From Magnetospirillum sp. XM-1 (GTDB lineage Bacteria > Pseudomonadota > Alphaproteobacteria > Rhodospirillales > Magnetospirillaceae): a DNA stretch of 64,000 nt. The DNA is taken from positions 4,492,001 to 4,556,000 of the forward strand of contig NZ_LN997848.1 of the NCBI RefSeq assembly GCF_001511835.1, read 5' to 3'. How positions within the stretch are numbered: the first letter of the stretch is position 1; each line of letters opens with the position of its first letter. Positions 35,500 to 44,011 of this stretch are shown here, piece by piece. The notes under the pieces are model-generated. The model was not told the DNA's origin. It did no database searches and saw nothing but the letters and a program-made list of their open reading frames with translations. Made by a program: the position numbers and the translations under genes.

Positions 35500-36471
35500 A
35501 TGAAAGCCGTAATCTGTCCCGCTTTCGGCCAGGATCTGGTCGTCACCGACTTCCCCGCGCCCGCCATGATCCCCGGCGGAGTGCGCATCAAAGTGCATGC
35601 GGCCGGCGTCAACTTCGCCGACTCGCTGATCACCGGGGGCAAGTACCAGGAAAAGATGGAGCCGCCCTTCGTCCCCGGCATGGAACTGGCCGGATTGGTC
35701 ACCGAGGTGGCGGCGGGCGTCACGAATTGCAAACCCGGCGACCGGGTGATGGCCACCGTGACGGGGGGCGCCTTCGCCGAGGAGGCGGTCTGCGCCTGGA
35801 CCGACGTCTACGTCCTGCCCGAGAACCTCGACTTCGTCACCGCCGCCGGCTTTCCCGTCGCCTACGGCACCTCGCATCTGGGGCTGAAGGCCAAGGCCAA
35901 CCTCAAGGCGGGCGAGACCCTGGTGGTCCATGGCGCGGCGGGCGGCGTGGGCCTGACCGCCGTCGAGGTGGGGCGCGCGCTGGGCGCCACGGTGATCGGC
36001 ACCGCCGGCGGCCCCGACAAGGTCAAGGTGGCGCTGGAACACGGCTGCCACCACGGCATCGACTACAAGGTCGAGGACATCCGCGAACGGGTCAAGGCGC
36101 TGACCGACGGCAAGGGCGCCGACGTGGTCTACGATCCGGTGGGCGGACAGGTGTTCGATGCGTCCTTGCGCTCCATCGCCGCCGACGGGCGGATTTTGAT
36201 CATCGGCTTCGCCGGCGGCACGGTGCAGCAGATTCCCGCCAACATCCTGCTGGTCAAGAACGTCACGGTGATCGGCTATTACTGGGGCGCCTACCGCAAG
36301 ATCGCGCCCCAGCTGGTGCGCGAGTCCATGCAGGAATGCCTGGACTGGTGGGCGGCGGGAAAGCTCTCGCCCCACGTCTCCAAGGTCATGGACCTGTCTC
36401 AGGCGGTCGAAGCCATCGGAATGTTGAAGGGCCGCGCCGCCACGGGAAAAATCGTCCTCGTCTGTCGATGA
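35500..36471 (+). CDS. NADPH:quinone oxidoreductase-like (zinc-independent MDR family)
   Basis: 323 aa. N-terminal GroES-like fold (V-H-A-A-G-V-N-F-A-D-S-L), P-F-V-P-G-M-E-L-A-G, and Rossmann motif V-H-G-A-A-G-G-V-G-L-T-A-V-E-V-G. The catalytic-zinc Cys/His set of alcohol dehydrogenases is absent, as expected for QOR-type enzymes. Likely reduces quinones or enoyl/enone substrates with NADPH; exact substrate unknown. Confidence 0.92.
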   Translation: MKAVICPAFGQDLVVTDFPAPAMIPGGVRIKVHAAGVNFADSLITGGKYQEKMEPPFVPGMELAGLVTEVAAGVTNCKPGDRVMATVTGGAFAEEAVCAWTDVYVLPENLDFVTAAGFPVAYGTSHLGLKAKANLKAGETLVVHGAAGGVGLTAVEVGRALGATVIGTAGGPDKVKVALEHGCHHGIDYKVEDIRERVKALTDGKGADVVYDPVGGQVFDASLRSIAADGRILIIGFAGGTVQQIPANILLVKNVTVIGYYWGAYRKIAPQLVRESMQECLDWWAAGKLSPHVSKVMDLSQAVEAIGMLKGRAATGKIVLVCR

Positions 36472-36573
36472 GGATGAAACAATCTGTTACCGAATACGGA
36501 ATTTACGCAGGGGGTTATATTAGATAGCCTGACTGGAAGTTCTCTTCCCCCAAAGCCGTTCGGAGACCTCGCC

Positions 36574-37035
36574 ATGAAGTTCAAGCTTCTGATCGCCGCC
36601 ACCGCCCTCGTCGCCCTGGCCGGTACCGCCAGCGCCCAGATCAAGCCGGAAGACGCCATCAAGTGGCGTCAGTCGGGCTACGGCTTCATGGCCTGGAACA
36701 TGGCCCGCATCAAGATGAACGTCGAAGGCGCCGCCTATAACAAGGACGAGGTGATCAAGGCCGCCAACGCCATTCAGGCCATCGCCAATTCCGGCATGGG
36801 CGCGCTGTACCTGCCTGGCACCGACACCGGCACCGGCTGGGAAAAGACCCGCGCCAAGCCCGAGCTGTGGACCAACAAGGAGACGCTCGGCAAGGTGGCC
36901 ACCGCCTTCAACAAGGAAGCCAACGAGATGGCCAAGGTCGCCGCCGCCGGCGACGCGGCCGCCGCCAAGGAGCAGTTCGGCAAGCTGGCCGGCACCTGCA
37001 AGGGCTGTCACGACGAGTTCAAGATCAAGCAGTAG
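36574..37035 (+). CDS. Cytochrome c' (class II, periplasmic)
   Basis: 153 aa with signal peptide (M-K-F-K-L-L-I-A-A-T-A-L-V-A-L-A-G-T-A-S-A-Q). The mature part is a four-helix bundle of the usual length. Heme attaches at C-K-G-C-H near the C-terminus, followed by D-E-F-K-I-K. Such proteins bind NO and CO and protect against nitrosative stress. No FNR-type box was seen in its 102-bp upstream gap. A dispersed repeat separates it from the cytochrome b561 gene, a common genetic neighbour and likely electron donor. Confidence 0.94.
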   Translation: MKFKLLIAATALVALAGTASAQIKPEDAIKWRQSGYGFMAWNMARIKMNVEGAAYNKDEVIKAANAIQAIANSGMGALYLPGTDTGTGWEKTRAKPELWTNKETLGKVATAFNKEANEMAKVAAAGDAAAAKEQFGKLAGTCKGCHDEFKIKQ

Positions 37036-37058
37036 AGTTCAGCATTCCTCCTCTTGCC

Positions 37059-37119
37059 GTCACCCCCGGACTTGGATACCGGGGGTCCATGGATGGCCGG
37101 GTCAAGCCCGGCCATGACG
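37059..37119. repeat. Dispersed palindromic repeat between cytochrome c' and b561 genes
   Basis: The same two-hairpin unit as at 24480, with a longer first loop. It can form ACCCCCGG/CCGGGGGT and GGCCGGG-TCAA-GCCCGGCC stems. It occupies about half of the 128-bp gap. Confidence 0.8.
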
Positions 37120-37163
37120 ACGGACGAGAATGCCTCTAGCTGAAGCAACAGGCGGAATACGCC

Positions 37164-37853
37164 ATGAGCCAACCGAAATTCCGCCTGTGGGACCTGCCCA
37201 CCCGCCTGTTCCACTGGCTGTTGGTGGCGGCCATCGTCGCCGCCTCTTTCAGCGGCCAGCTGGGCGGCGGCCTGATGACCTGGCACGGGCGCATCGGCCT
37301 GGCCGTGGTGGGATTGCTGGCGTTCCGCCTGGTCTGGGGTGTGGTGGGATCGACCTATGCCCGCTTCGCCCACTTCATTCCGACGCCTGCCAGGATCAGG
37401 GCCTATCTGAAGGGCGAGTGGCATGGCGAGGGCCATAACCCGCTGGGCGCCCTTTCGGTCATCGGCCTGCTGGGCCTGCTCTCGGTCCAGGTGGCCACCG
37501 GCCTGTTCGCCAACGATGACATCGCCTTCACCGGCCCGCTCTACGATCTGGCCGGCAAGACGCTGTCCAACCGCCTGACCGCAATCCACCACCTGCTGTC
37601 CAAGCTGGTCTACCTGCTGGTCGCCCTGCATGTGGGCGCCATCGTCTTCTATGTCCGGATCAAGAAGCAGAACCTCGTCCTGCCCATGCTGACCGGCGAG
37701 AAGGAGGGACCGGGCGAACCGGCCGCGGGCGGCGGCCCCGTCGCCCTGGTCCTGGCGCTGGCCGTGGCCGCCCTGGCGGTATACGGCGCGACCGGCCGCT
37801 GGATGCCGCCGCCTCCCCCGCCGCCGCCCGCCGCCTCGACGCCGGATTTCTGA
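37164..37853 (+). CDS. Cytochrome b561 family membrane protein
   Basis: 229 aa. Four main hydrophobic helices with candidate heme-ligand histidines (R-L-F-H-W-L-L, T-W-H-G-R-I-G, A-I-H-H-L-L-S-K, A-L-H-V-G-A-I). Starts K-F-R-L-W-D-L-P-T-R-L-F-H-W as typical for the short dihaem b561 that often partners cytochrome c'. A proline-rich C-terminal tail after a fifth hydrophobic segment is atypical. Likely passes electrons from the quinone pool to periplasmic cytochromes. Confidence 0.92.
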   Translation: MSQPKFRLWDLPTRLFHWLLVAAIVAASFSGQLGGGLMTWHGRIGLAVVGLLAFRLVWGVVGSTYARFAHFIPTPARIRAYLKGEWHGEGHNPLGALSVIGLLGLLSVQVATGLFANDDIAFTGPLYDLAGKTLSNRLTAIHHLLSKLVYLLVALHVGAIVFYVRIKKQNLVLPMLTGEKEGPGEPAAGGGPVALVLALAVAALAVYGATGRWMPPPPPPPPAASTPDF

Positions 37854-37866
37854 GCCCCGACAGCGG

Positions 37867-37881
37867 GTTAGATTTCCTAAC
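37867..37881. promoter_or_regulatory. Short palindrome between b561 and MFS genes
   Basis: GTTAG-ATTTC-CTAAC is a 5+5 dyad in the 115-bp gap before the MFS gene. It could be a regulator site, but one short palindrome is weak evidence. Confidence 0.3.
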
Positions 37882-37968
37882 GGCACGGCTGAACAAATCT
37901 CGTTTGCGCCAGCCGCCCGGCGCACATTAGCATCGTTCTGGTCTTACCACTCGAAGGCTGCACGGATC

Positions 37969-39183
37969 ATGTCCCGTCCCGCATGGCTATCACCCGCCGT
38001 CCTGCTCGTCTTCATCGGCGGCGCGCTGATGATGAGCGTCTCCATGGGAGCCCGCCAGGCCCAGGGCCTGCTGATCGGTCCGCTGTCGGCCGAGCGCCAT
38101 TGGCCGCTGGCCACCTTTTCCCTGGCGGTGGCGGTCCACAACCTGATGTGGGGCTTCTTCCAGCCGTTCACCGGCGCCGCCGCCGACCGTTTCGGCGCGG
38201 CCAAGGTCGCCGCCTTCGGCGCGTTGGCCTTCGGGCTCGGCATGATGATGGTGGGCATGGGCGGCATCGCCATGACCACCATCGGCCTGGGCGTGGTGTC
38301 GGGCTTCGGGCTGGCCGCCACCAGCTTCGCCGTGGTGCTGGGCCCTGTGGGCCGCGCAGTAAAGCCCGAACACCGCACCTCGGCCATGGGCATGGGCTCA
38401 GCCCTGGGCTCGCTGGGCATGATGGCCATGATCCCGCTGGCCCAATGGCTGATCAGCGAATTCGGCGCCACCCAGGCGGTGTGGATCCTGTCGGCCTTTT
38501 CCCTGGCCTCCATCCCGCTCGCCCTGGTGCTGGCCAAGGGCGAGAAGGCGTCCCAGCCCCCCGCCTCCAACATTGCCCCCCAAAGCATCGGCCAGGCGCT
38601 GCGCGAGGCCTGGAATCATCCCGGCTATCGCCTGCTGGCCGCCGGCTTCTTCGTCTGCGGCTTCCAGGTCACCTTCATCGGCGTGCACCTGCCCGGCTAT
38701 CTGGCGCTGTGCGGCATGAGCAAGGGAGCGGGGGCCACCGCCCTGCTGGTCATCGGCGGCTTCAACGTGATCGGCACCTGGATGATGGGCCAACTGTCCC
38801 AGAAGTACCGGCCCAAATACGTGCTGTCGGGCATCTATCTCGGCCGCGCCGTGATCACCTTCGCCTTCGTCATGGGACCCAAGAACGAATGGACCCTGCT
38901 GGCCTTCGCCGCCAGCATCGGCCTGTTGTGGCTGTCCACCGTGCCGCCCACCTCGGGCCTGATCGCCGGCGTGTTCGGCCCCCGGTATCTCGGCATGCTG
39001 TTCGGGCTGGTGTTCTTCACCCACCAGGTGGGCAGCTTCCTGGGATCGTGGCTGGGCGGGCTGATCTACGACGCCACCCTGTCCTACGACGTCATGTGGG
39101 CCGGCACCGCCATCTTAGGCGTCTTCGCCGCCCTGGTTCATCTGCCCATCCGCGACCAGACCCTGGCGCGGGCGGCGGCGTGA
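37969..39183 (+). CDS. MFS transporter
   Basis: 404 aa with about twelve hydrophobic helices. The MFS loop signature D-R-F-G-A-A-K-V follows helix 2, and residues S-M-G-A-R-Q-A-Q-G-L-L in helix 1 resemble the oxalate/monocarboxylate (OxlT-like) branch. The substrate is unknown. Followed by a 150-bp repeat-rich gap. Confidence 0.88.
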   Translation: MSRPAWLSPAVLLVFIGGALMMSVSMGARQAQGLLIGPLSAERHWPLATFSLAVAVHNLMWGFFQPFTGAAADRFGAAKVAAFGALAFGLGMMMVGMGGIAMTTIGLGVVSGFGLAATSFAVVLGPVGRAVKPEHRTSAMGMGSALGSLGMMAMIPLAQWLISEFGATQAVWILSAFSLASIPLALVLAKGEKASQPPASNIAPQSIGQALREAWNHPGYRLLAAGFFVCGFQVTFIGVHLPGYLALCGMSKGAGATALLVIGGFNVIGTWMMGQLSQKYRPKYVLSGIYLGRAVITFAFVMGPKNEWTLLAFAASIGLLWLSTVPPTSGLIAGVFGPRYLGMLFGLVFFTHQVGSFLGSWLGGLIYDATLSYDVMWAGTAILGVFAALVHLPIRDQTLARAAA

Positions 39184-39335
39184 CGACAATCCGCCGGCGC
39201 GGCTGGGCTGTCGCCCAGACCCACTCGGAGGCGCAGTCTCCGAACCTCCAGGATATCTATTCATAGGAAACTGGAGGGTCGGGAGGCTGTGCCTCCCGAT
39301 TGGGGGATCGGGGGCAAACGCCCCCGAAATAAATG
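39184..39335. repeat. Repeat/hairpin-rich gap between convergent MFS and gmk genes
   Basis: Two clean hairpins: TCGGGAGGC/GCCTCCCGA (39279-39299) and TCGGGGGC-AAAC-GCCCCCGA (39308-39327). On the minus strand either could end gmk transcription, on the plus strand the MFS transcript. No coding potential. Confidence 0.6.
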
Positions 39336-39980
39336 CTACTCCTCGCCCCGCAGGCGGGTGACGAAGTCGGGCAGGCCCACCTGGCGGTCGCGCTTCAGGC
39401 GTTCGGCGGCCAGGATGGACTGGACGGCGGCGATGGATTTCTCCAGATCGACGTTGACCACGATGTAGTCGTATTCCGGCCAGTGGCTCATCTCGTCGCC
39501 GGCCTTGGACATGCGCTTGGCGACCACTTCGTCGGAATCCTGGGCGCGGCCCCTGAGGCGGCGCTCCAACTCCTCCACCGACGGCGGCAGGATGAACACC
39601 GAGACCAGATCGGCCCGGGCGTTCTGGGCCATCTGCTGGGTGCCCTGCCAGTCGATGTCGAACAGCACGTCACGGCCCGAGCGCAGGATCTGGTCCACCG
39701 GGCCTTTGGGGGTGCCGTAGAAATTGTCGAAGACGCGGGCGTGTTCCAGGAACTCCCGCTTCTCCACCATCTGGTGGAAGGTCTCGACCGAGACGAAGTG
39801 ATAGTCCTTGCCGTCCACCTCGCCGGGGCGCGGCGCCCGGGTGGTGGCCGAGACGGACATGCCGATGGCGCCGTCGCGCTCGAGCAGGGCCCTTGAAATG
39901 GTGCTCTTGCCCGCGCCCGAGGGCGAGGACAGAACCAGCATGAGGCCACGGCGGCTGATGGTGGGAAGGGTATCGCTCAT
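39336..39980 (-). CDS. gmk: Guanylate kinase
   Basis: 214 aa. Phosphorylates GMP to GDP. P-loop S-S-P-S-G-A-G-K-S-T, GMP-binding S-V-S-A-T-T-R-A-P-R-P-G-E-V-D-G-K-D-Y and D-I-D-W-Q-G are present. Two adjacent ATGs (39983, 39980) follow TAGGA; the second gives better spacing. It starts within 6 nt of the yicC stop, a conserved yicC-gmk arrangement. Confidence 0.96.
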   Translation of the reverse strand: MSDTLPTISRRGLMLVLSSPSGAGKSTISRALLERDGAIGMSVSATTRAPRPGEVDGKDYHFVSVETFHQMVEKREFLEHARVFDNFYGTPKGPVDQILRSGRDVLFDIDWQGTQQMAQNARADLVSVFILPPSVEELERRLRGRAQDSDEVVAKRMSKAGDEMSHWPEYDYIVVNVDLEKSIAAVQSILAAERLKRDRQVGLPDFVTRLRGEE

Positions 39981-39985
39981 CATTC

Positions 39986-40888
39986 CTACTCGATGTTCTG
40001 GACCTGCTCTTTGAACTGGTCGATGACGGCCTTGAGGTCGAGCCCCACCCGGGTCAGCTCCACGTCCGAGGACTTGGAGCACAGCGTGTTGGCCTCGCGG
40101 TTGAACTCCTGGGCCAGGAAGTCCAGCTTGCGGCCGATGGCGCCGCCTTGGGCCAGCAGGTCGCGGGCGGCGGCCACATGGGCGGCCAGGCGGTCCAGTT
40201 CTTCGCGCACGTCGGCCTTGACGGCGATCAGCGCCACTTCCTGGGCGATGCGATCCTCAGGCAAAGTCGGCGCGGCCTCCAGCACCTGGGCCACCTGGGA
40301 ACGCATGCGCTCGCGCACCGCCTCGGGGCGCAGCACAGCGCAATTGCCCGCCCGGGCGGACAGGGTAGCGATCTCGTCCAACTGGGCGGAGAGCACGGCG
40401 GCGATGCGCGCCCCTTCCACCCGGCGCATGGCGGCCAGCTGGTCGAGCATGGCCTCCAGCGAGGCCTTCATGGCCTCGTCGCGGGCGGCGCGCAGCGAAT
40501 CGGCGTCGCCGGTTTCAGCCGCCTCGGCCACCGGCTCCAGCACGCCCTTCAGGCCCAGCAGCCCGTCCATGCGGGCCGGGGTGATCTCGGGGTGACGGGC
40601 CTGCCACTGGCCGCAGATGGCGATCAGCTGGCCCAGCAGCGCCTCGTTGACCCGGACCTGGGACTGCTCGGTCTCGGCCCGCACGTTGAGGGAGATCTGG
40701 AGGTTGCCGCGCTTCAGGCGCTTGGCCGCCGCCTCGCGGGCGTGAACCTCCAGCCCGTCATAGCCAGGGGCGGACTTAACCCTGAGCTCCAGGCCGCGGC
40801 CGTTGACGCTCTTGCCTTCCCACACCCAGGAACCCTGGGAATCGCGACCTTCGGCGCGGGCGTAGCCGGTCATGCTGGCGACGGTCAA
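39986..40888 (-). CDS. YicC/YloC family endoribonuclease
   Basis: 300 aa. Starts M-T-V-A-S-M-T-G-Y-A-R-A-E-G like all family members, and the TTG at 40888 has AAGGAGG 9 nt upstream, so TTG is accepted over the ATG five codons later. C-terminal L-D-F-L-A-Q-E-F-N-R-E-A-N-T-L-C-S-K-S and L-K-A-V-I-D-Q-F-K-E-Q-V-Q-N-I-E are signatures. YicC proteins are ribonucleases. Immediately upstream of gmk. Confidence 0.95.
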   Translation of the reverse strand: MTVASMTGYARAEGRDSQGSWVWEGKSVNGRGLELRVKSAPGYDGLEVHAREAAAKRLKRGNLQISLNVRAETEQSQVRVNEALLGQLIAICGQWQARHPEITPARMDGLLGLKGVLEPVAEAAETGDADSLRAARDEAMKASLEAMLDQLAAMRRVEGARIAAVLSAQLDEIATLSARAGNCAVLRPEAVRERMRSQVAQVLEAAPTLPEDRIAQEVALIAVKADVREELDRLAAHVAAARDLLAQGGAIGRKLDFLAQEFNREANTLCSKSSDVELTRVGLDLKAVIDQFKEQVQNIE

Positions 40889-40972
40889 GGCGGAGCCTCC
40901 TTACATAATGTCTGGCAGGGTTTATAGCCTTGCCGGGGCGAGGCAACAACCGTGCTCCTTTCCACAGGGTGA

Positions 40973-41437
40973 ATGGCGGTCTATCCTTTGGTCATGAAGG
41001 AACGCCGACGGCCGGAACGCGGCCGCCCCAACGTCATCGAGATCGTGGTGCGCGTGCCCGCCGACAAGGCCGACGCGGTCAAGGCCTATGCCGGACGTAT
41101 CTCGCGCCGCCGCAACCCCGCCGCCCGCGACGAGGTGATCGGCCGCCTGCAATCGCGCCCCGACATCATGCAGCGTTTCGGCGTCAAAGCGCTGTTCCTG
41201 TTCGGCTCGGTGGTCAGGGACGAGGCGCGGCCCACCTCCGACATCGACCTGATGGTGGACTTCCTGCCCGGCAAGCCCGGCGGCCTGTTCGCCTATGTGG
41301 AGCTGAAGCACGCCCTGGAGGGGCTGCTGGGCCGCCCGGTGGACCTGATCACCTCGGGCAACATCAAGCCGCGCCTCAAGCGGCGCATCCTGGACGAATG
41401 CCTGCCGGTCTACGGCGAGGGAGTGGAGGAGACGTGA
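40973..41437 (+). CDS. MntA-type nucleotidyltransferase antitoxin with N-terminal RHH-like extension
   Basis: 154 aa. The minimal nucleotidyltransferase core is clear: L-F-L-F-G-S-V-V-R-D-E-A-R-P-T-S-D-I-D-L, matching G-S-x10-D-x-D. MntA enzymes AMPylate the Tyr of the partner HepT RNase and so neutralise it. Before the core lie ~60 extra residues: a basic start (K-E-R-R-R-P-E-R-G-R-P) and N-V-I-E-I-V-V-R-V-P-A-D-K-A-D-A-V-K-A-Y-A, which reads like a ribbon-helix-helix strand-helix. Ordinary MntA lacks this. The extension may bind DNA for autoregulation. Coupled to hepT by a GTGA overlap. Confidence 0.88.
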   Translation: MAVYPLVMKERRRPERGRPNVIEIVVRVPADKADAVKAYAGRISRRRNPAARDEVIGRLQSRPDIMQRFGVKALFLFGSVVRDEARPTSDIDLMVDFLPGKPGGLFAYVELKHALEGLLGRPVDLITSGNIKPRLKRRILDECLPVYGEGVEET

Positions 41438-41796
41438 CCTTCAAGGATTGGCGGGTCCGCATCGAGGACATGATCGAGGCCATCGAGCGTATTCGGCGCT
41501 ACACCGACGGCATGGACGAGGCCCGCTTCGTCGCCGACGACCGCACGGTGGACGCCGTGGTCCGCAACCTGGAGATCATCGGCGAGGCGGCCAAGCGCGT
41601 GCCCTCCCAGGTGGCCGAGCGCCACCCCGACATCCCCTGGAGCCGCATGACCGAGATGCGCAACATCCTGGTTCACGAATACCATTCGGTGGATCCAAGC
41701 ATCGTGTTCGATTCGGCCCGCCACGATCTGCCGCCGCTACTGGGGCCGCTCAAATCCCTGCTGGCCGAGAAGAACGGCAACGGAAACGGCGGATGA
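41434..41796 (+). CDS. HepT-like HEPN ribonuclease toxin
   Basis: 120 aa, all helical. The HEPN active motif R-x4-H-x-Y is intact as R-N-I-L-V-H-E-Y near residue 75. Other family blocks are I-E-D-M-I-E-A-I-E-R-I-R-R-Y-T and V-V-R-N-L-E-I-I-G-E-A-A-K-R-V. Acts as an RNase unless AMPylated by the adjacent MntA. A GTG start overlaps the mntA stop; the toxin stop in turn overlaps the SDR gene (ATGA). Confidence 0.93.
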   Translation: MTFKDWRVRIEDMIEAIERIRRYTDGMDEARFVADDRTVDAVVRNLEIIGEAAKRVPSQVAERHPDIPWSRMTEMRNILVHEYHSVDPSIVFDSARHDLPPLLGPLKSLLAEKNGNGNGG

Positions 41797-42551
41797 AGGC
41801 CTTCACCTCCGTCCTGATCACCGGCGCGTCGTCGGGCCTGGGGGCCGGACTGGCGCGAATCTTCGCCGCCCCCGGCACCACCCTCCACCTGTCGGGGCGC
41901 CATGGGGCGCGGCTGGACGAGGTCGCCGGGCAATGCCGGGCCAAGGGCGCCGAGGTTCACGCCCGGCAGATGGACGTCACCGACCCGGCCGCCTGCGCCG
42001 ATTGGGTCCAGGCGTCGGATTCCACCTCGCCCCTGGATCTGGTCATCGCCAATGCCGGCATCTCGGCGGGTACCGGCGGCGGCGGCGAGACGGCGGAGCA
42101 GACGCGGGCCATCTTCGCCGTCAACGTGGACGGCGTGTTCAACACCGTGATGCCCGCGCTGCCCCTGATGCAGGCCCGCTGCCGGGGCCAGATCGGCATC
42201 ATGAGCTCGCTGGCCGGCTTTCGCGGATTCCCCGGCGCGCCGGCCTATTGCGCCTCCAAGGCGGCGGTGCGGGTGTGGGGCGAGGGATTGCGGGGCGAGA
42301 CGGCCCCCTTCGGCATCGGCGTCTCGGTGATCTGCCCCGGCTTCGTCGAGACCCCCATGACGGCGGTGAACCGTTTTTCCATGCCCTTCCTGATGGACGT
42401 GGACCGGGCCAGCCGCATCATGGCCGACGGGTTGAAGGCCAATCGCGGCCGCATCGCCTTTCCCTGGCCCATGCACCTCATGGCGCGCGTCGCCGGCTGC
42501 CTGCCCAGCGCGCTCATGGACCGCATCGCGGCGGGAATGCCGAAGAAGTAA
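41793..42551 (+). CDS. Short-chain dehydrogenase/reductase (SDR)
   Basis: 252 aa. N-terminal L-I-T-G-A-S-S-G-L-G-A-G-L cofactor motif, N-A-G-I-S at the end of beta-4, catalytic Ser in M-S-S-L-A-G and Y-C-A-S-K (Y-x3-K). The substrate is unknown. Start ATG overlaps the hepT stop, so it is translationally linked to the toxin-antitoxin pair. Followed by an 11-bp stem hairpin. Confidence 0.92.
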   Translation: MKAFTSVLITGASSGLGAGLARIFAAPGTTLHLSGRHGARLDEVAGQCRAKGAEVHARQMDVTDPAACADWVQASDSTSPLDLVIANAGISAGTGGGGETAEQTRAIFAVNVDGVFNTVMPALPLMQARCRGQIGIMSSLAGFRGFPGAPAYCASKAAVRVWGEGLRGETAPFGIGVSVICPGFVETPMTAVNRFSMPFLMDVDRASRIMADGLKANRGRIAFPWPMHLMARVAGCLPSALMDRIAAGMPKK

Positions 42552-42553
42552 GA

Positions 42554-42588
42554 CCAAACTGCGAGGAGCGTGGCTCATCGCAGTTTGG
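42554..42588 (+). terminator. Hairpin after the SDR gene
   Basis: CCAAACTGCGA at 42554-42564 and TCGCAGTTTGG at 42578-42588 make a perfect 11-bp stem with a 13-nt loop, starting 3 nt beyond the stop codon. No T-tract; likely a transcript 3' end. Confidence 0.5.
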
Positions 42589-42774
42589 GTAGGCCCCTCC
42601 CTCCGGGGGATCGGGATATATCCCGATGGCCGCGCGCCTTATGGCGCGGAAGCCGAGCCGCCACCGGCGGCGCCCGGCGATTGAGGGCGATGCGGTGATC
42701 GGTTTCGATCATCGCATCTAGTTATAAGTTCCCGGGGCTTGCCCAGGCTCCGCCGACAGGCCATAAGGGAAGGC
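42589..42774. repeat. Hairpin cluster upstream of the permease gene
   Basis: No gene is seen. Includes an ATCGGGATATATCCCGAT palindrome, CCGCGCGCC/GGCGCGG, and a 13-bp stem at 42689-42718 (GATGCGGTGATCG with one mismatch). The last is 57 nt before the permease start and could be in its leader. Confidence 0.5.
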
Positions 42775-44004
42775 ATGGATAGCTTCGTCGTCACCGTCTT
42801 CTTCCTCACCTATCTCGGCATGGCCATCGGGTCCGTGCCGGGGCTGAAGCTCGACCGCACCGGAATCGCCCTGCTGGCGGTGGTGGTGCTGCTGGTTTCC
42901 GGCAAGGTGGGCGTCAAGGCCATGGGCACCTCCATCGACGTGCCGACCCTTTTGCTGCTGTTCGCCCTGATGATCATCTCGGCCCAGTTCCAACTGGCCG
43001 GGGTCTATGGCGCCGTGGCGGAGAAGGTGGCGGAATCGCCCGGTTCGGCCCGGCGGCTGCTGGCCCTGGTCATCGCCGTGGCGGGCGGGCTGTCGGCGGT
43101 GCTGGCCAACGACGTGGTGTGCTTCGCCATGACCCCGATCATAGCCGAGGGCATCCGCCGGCGCGGCCTCGACCCCCGCCCCTATCTGCTGGGTTTGGTG
43201 GGCGCCGCCAATGCCGGCAGCGCCGCCACCCTGATCGGCAATCCCCAGAACATCCTGATCGGCCAGGTGGGCGGGCTGGATTTCTGGAACTTCCTGGCGG
43301 CCTGCGCCGTGCCTGCCGCCCTGTCCCTGGTCGCCGTCTATTACTGCATCGTCTGGGTCTGGCGGCGCGAGCTGGACGCCACGCCCGAACCCGTGGCCGC
43401 CCATCCGCCGCCCGAGGGCCATCGCTGGCAGGCGGTCAAGGGCGGCATCGCGCTGGCCATCCTGGCCCTGCTGTTCGCCGCGCCCTTGCCGCGCGAGGTG
43501 GGCGCCATGGTCATCGCCGTCCTGCTGCTGACCAGCCGCCGCATGAGCTCGCGCGAGATGATCGGCCTGGTGGACTGGCACCTGCTGCTGCTGTTCGCCT
43601 GCCTGTTCGTGGTCACCGGCGCCTTCGCCGACACCGACATGGCGCGCCACTGGGTCAACTGGCTGGCCGAGCACGGCTGGTTCCCCGACAGCTTGAAGGC
43701 CATGCTGCCGGTGGCGCTGGTCGCGTCGAACTCCATCGGCAACGTGCCCGCCGTGATGCTGATCCTGGCGGTGTGGCCCACCCCGGACCCCGGCGCGCTC
43801 ACCGGGCTTGCCCTTTTGTCCACCCTGGCCGGCAACTTCCTGCTGGTGGGCAGCATGGCCAACATCATCGTGGCCGAGCGCGCCCAGGCCGCCGGCTGCC
43901 GCCTGTCGTTCGGCGATTTCGCCCGCGCCGGCATCCCCATGACCCTGCTGACCATGGGCCTTGCCGTGATCTGGCTGCGCCTGGGCGGCTGGATGACCTG
44001 GTAG
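42775..44004 (+). CDS. Anion permease of the ArsB/NhaD (ion transporter) superfamily
   Basis: 409 aa with about eleven hydrophobic helices. Signature loops G-N-P-Q-N-I-L-I-G and L-V-A-S-N-S-I-G-N-V-P-A-V-M match the two inverted repeats of the superfamily that includes ArsB, NhaD and YbiR. Substrate unknown (anion or Na+/H+). ATG at 42775 follows AAGGGAAGG. A DUF420 protein gene follows 7 nt later. Confidence 0.88.
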   Translation: MDSFVVTVFFLTYLGMAIGSVPGLKLDRTGIALLAVVVLLVSGKVGVKAMGTSIDVPTLLLLFALMIISAQFQLAGVYGAVAEKVAESPGSARRLLALVIAVAGGLSAVLANDVVCFAMTPIIAEGIRRRGLDPRPYLLGLVGAANAGSAATLIGNPQNILIGQVGGLDFWNFLAACAVPAALSLVAVYYCIVWVWRRELDATPEPVAAHPPPEGHRWQAVKGGIALAILALLFAAPLPREVGAMVIAVLLLTSRRMSSREMIGLVDWHLLLLFACLFVVTGAFADTDMARHWVNWLAEHGWFPDSLKAMLPVALVASNSIGNVPAVMLILAVWPTPDPGALTGLALLSTLAGNFLLVGSMANIIVAERAQAAGCRLSFGDFARAGIPMTLLTMGLAVIWLRLGGWMTW

Positions 44005-44011
44005 GACGAAC

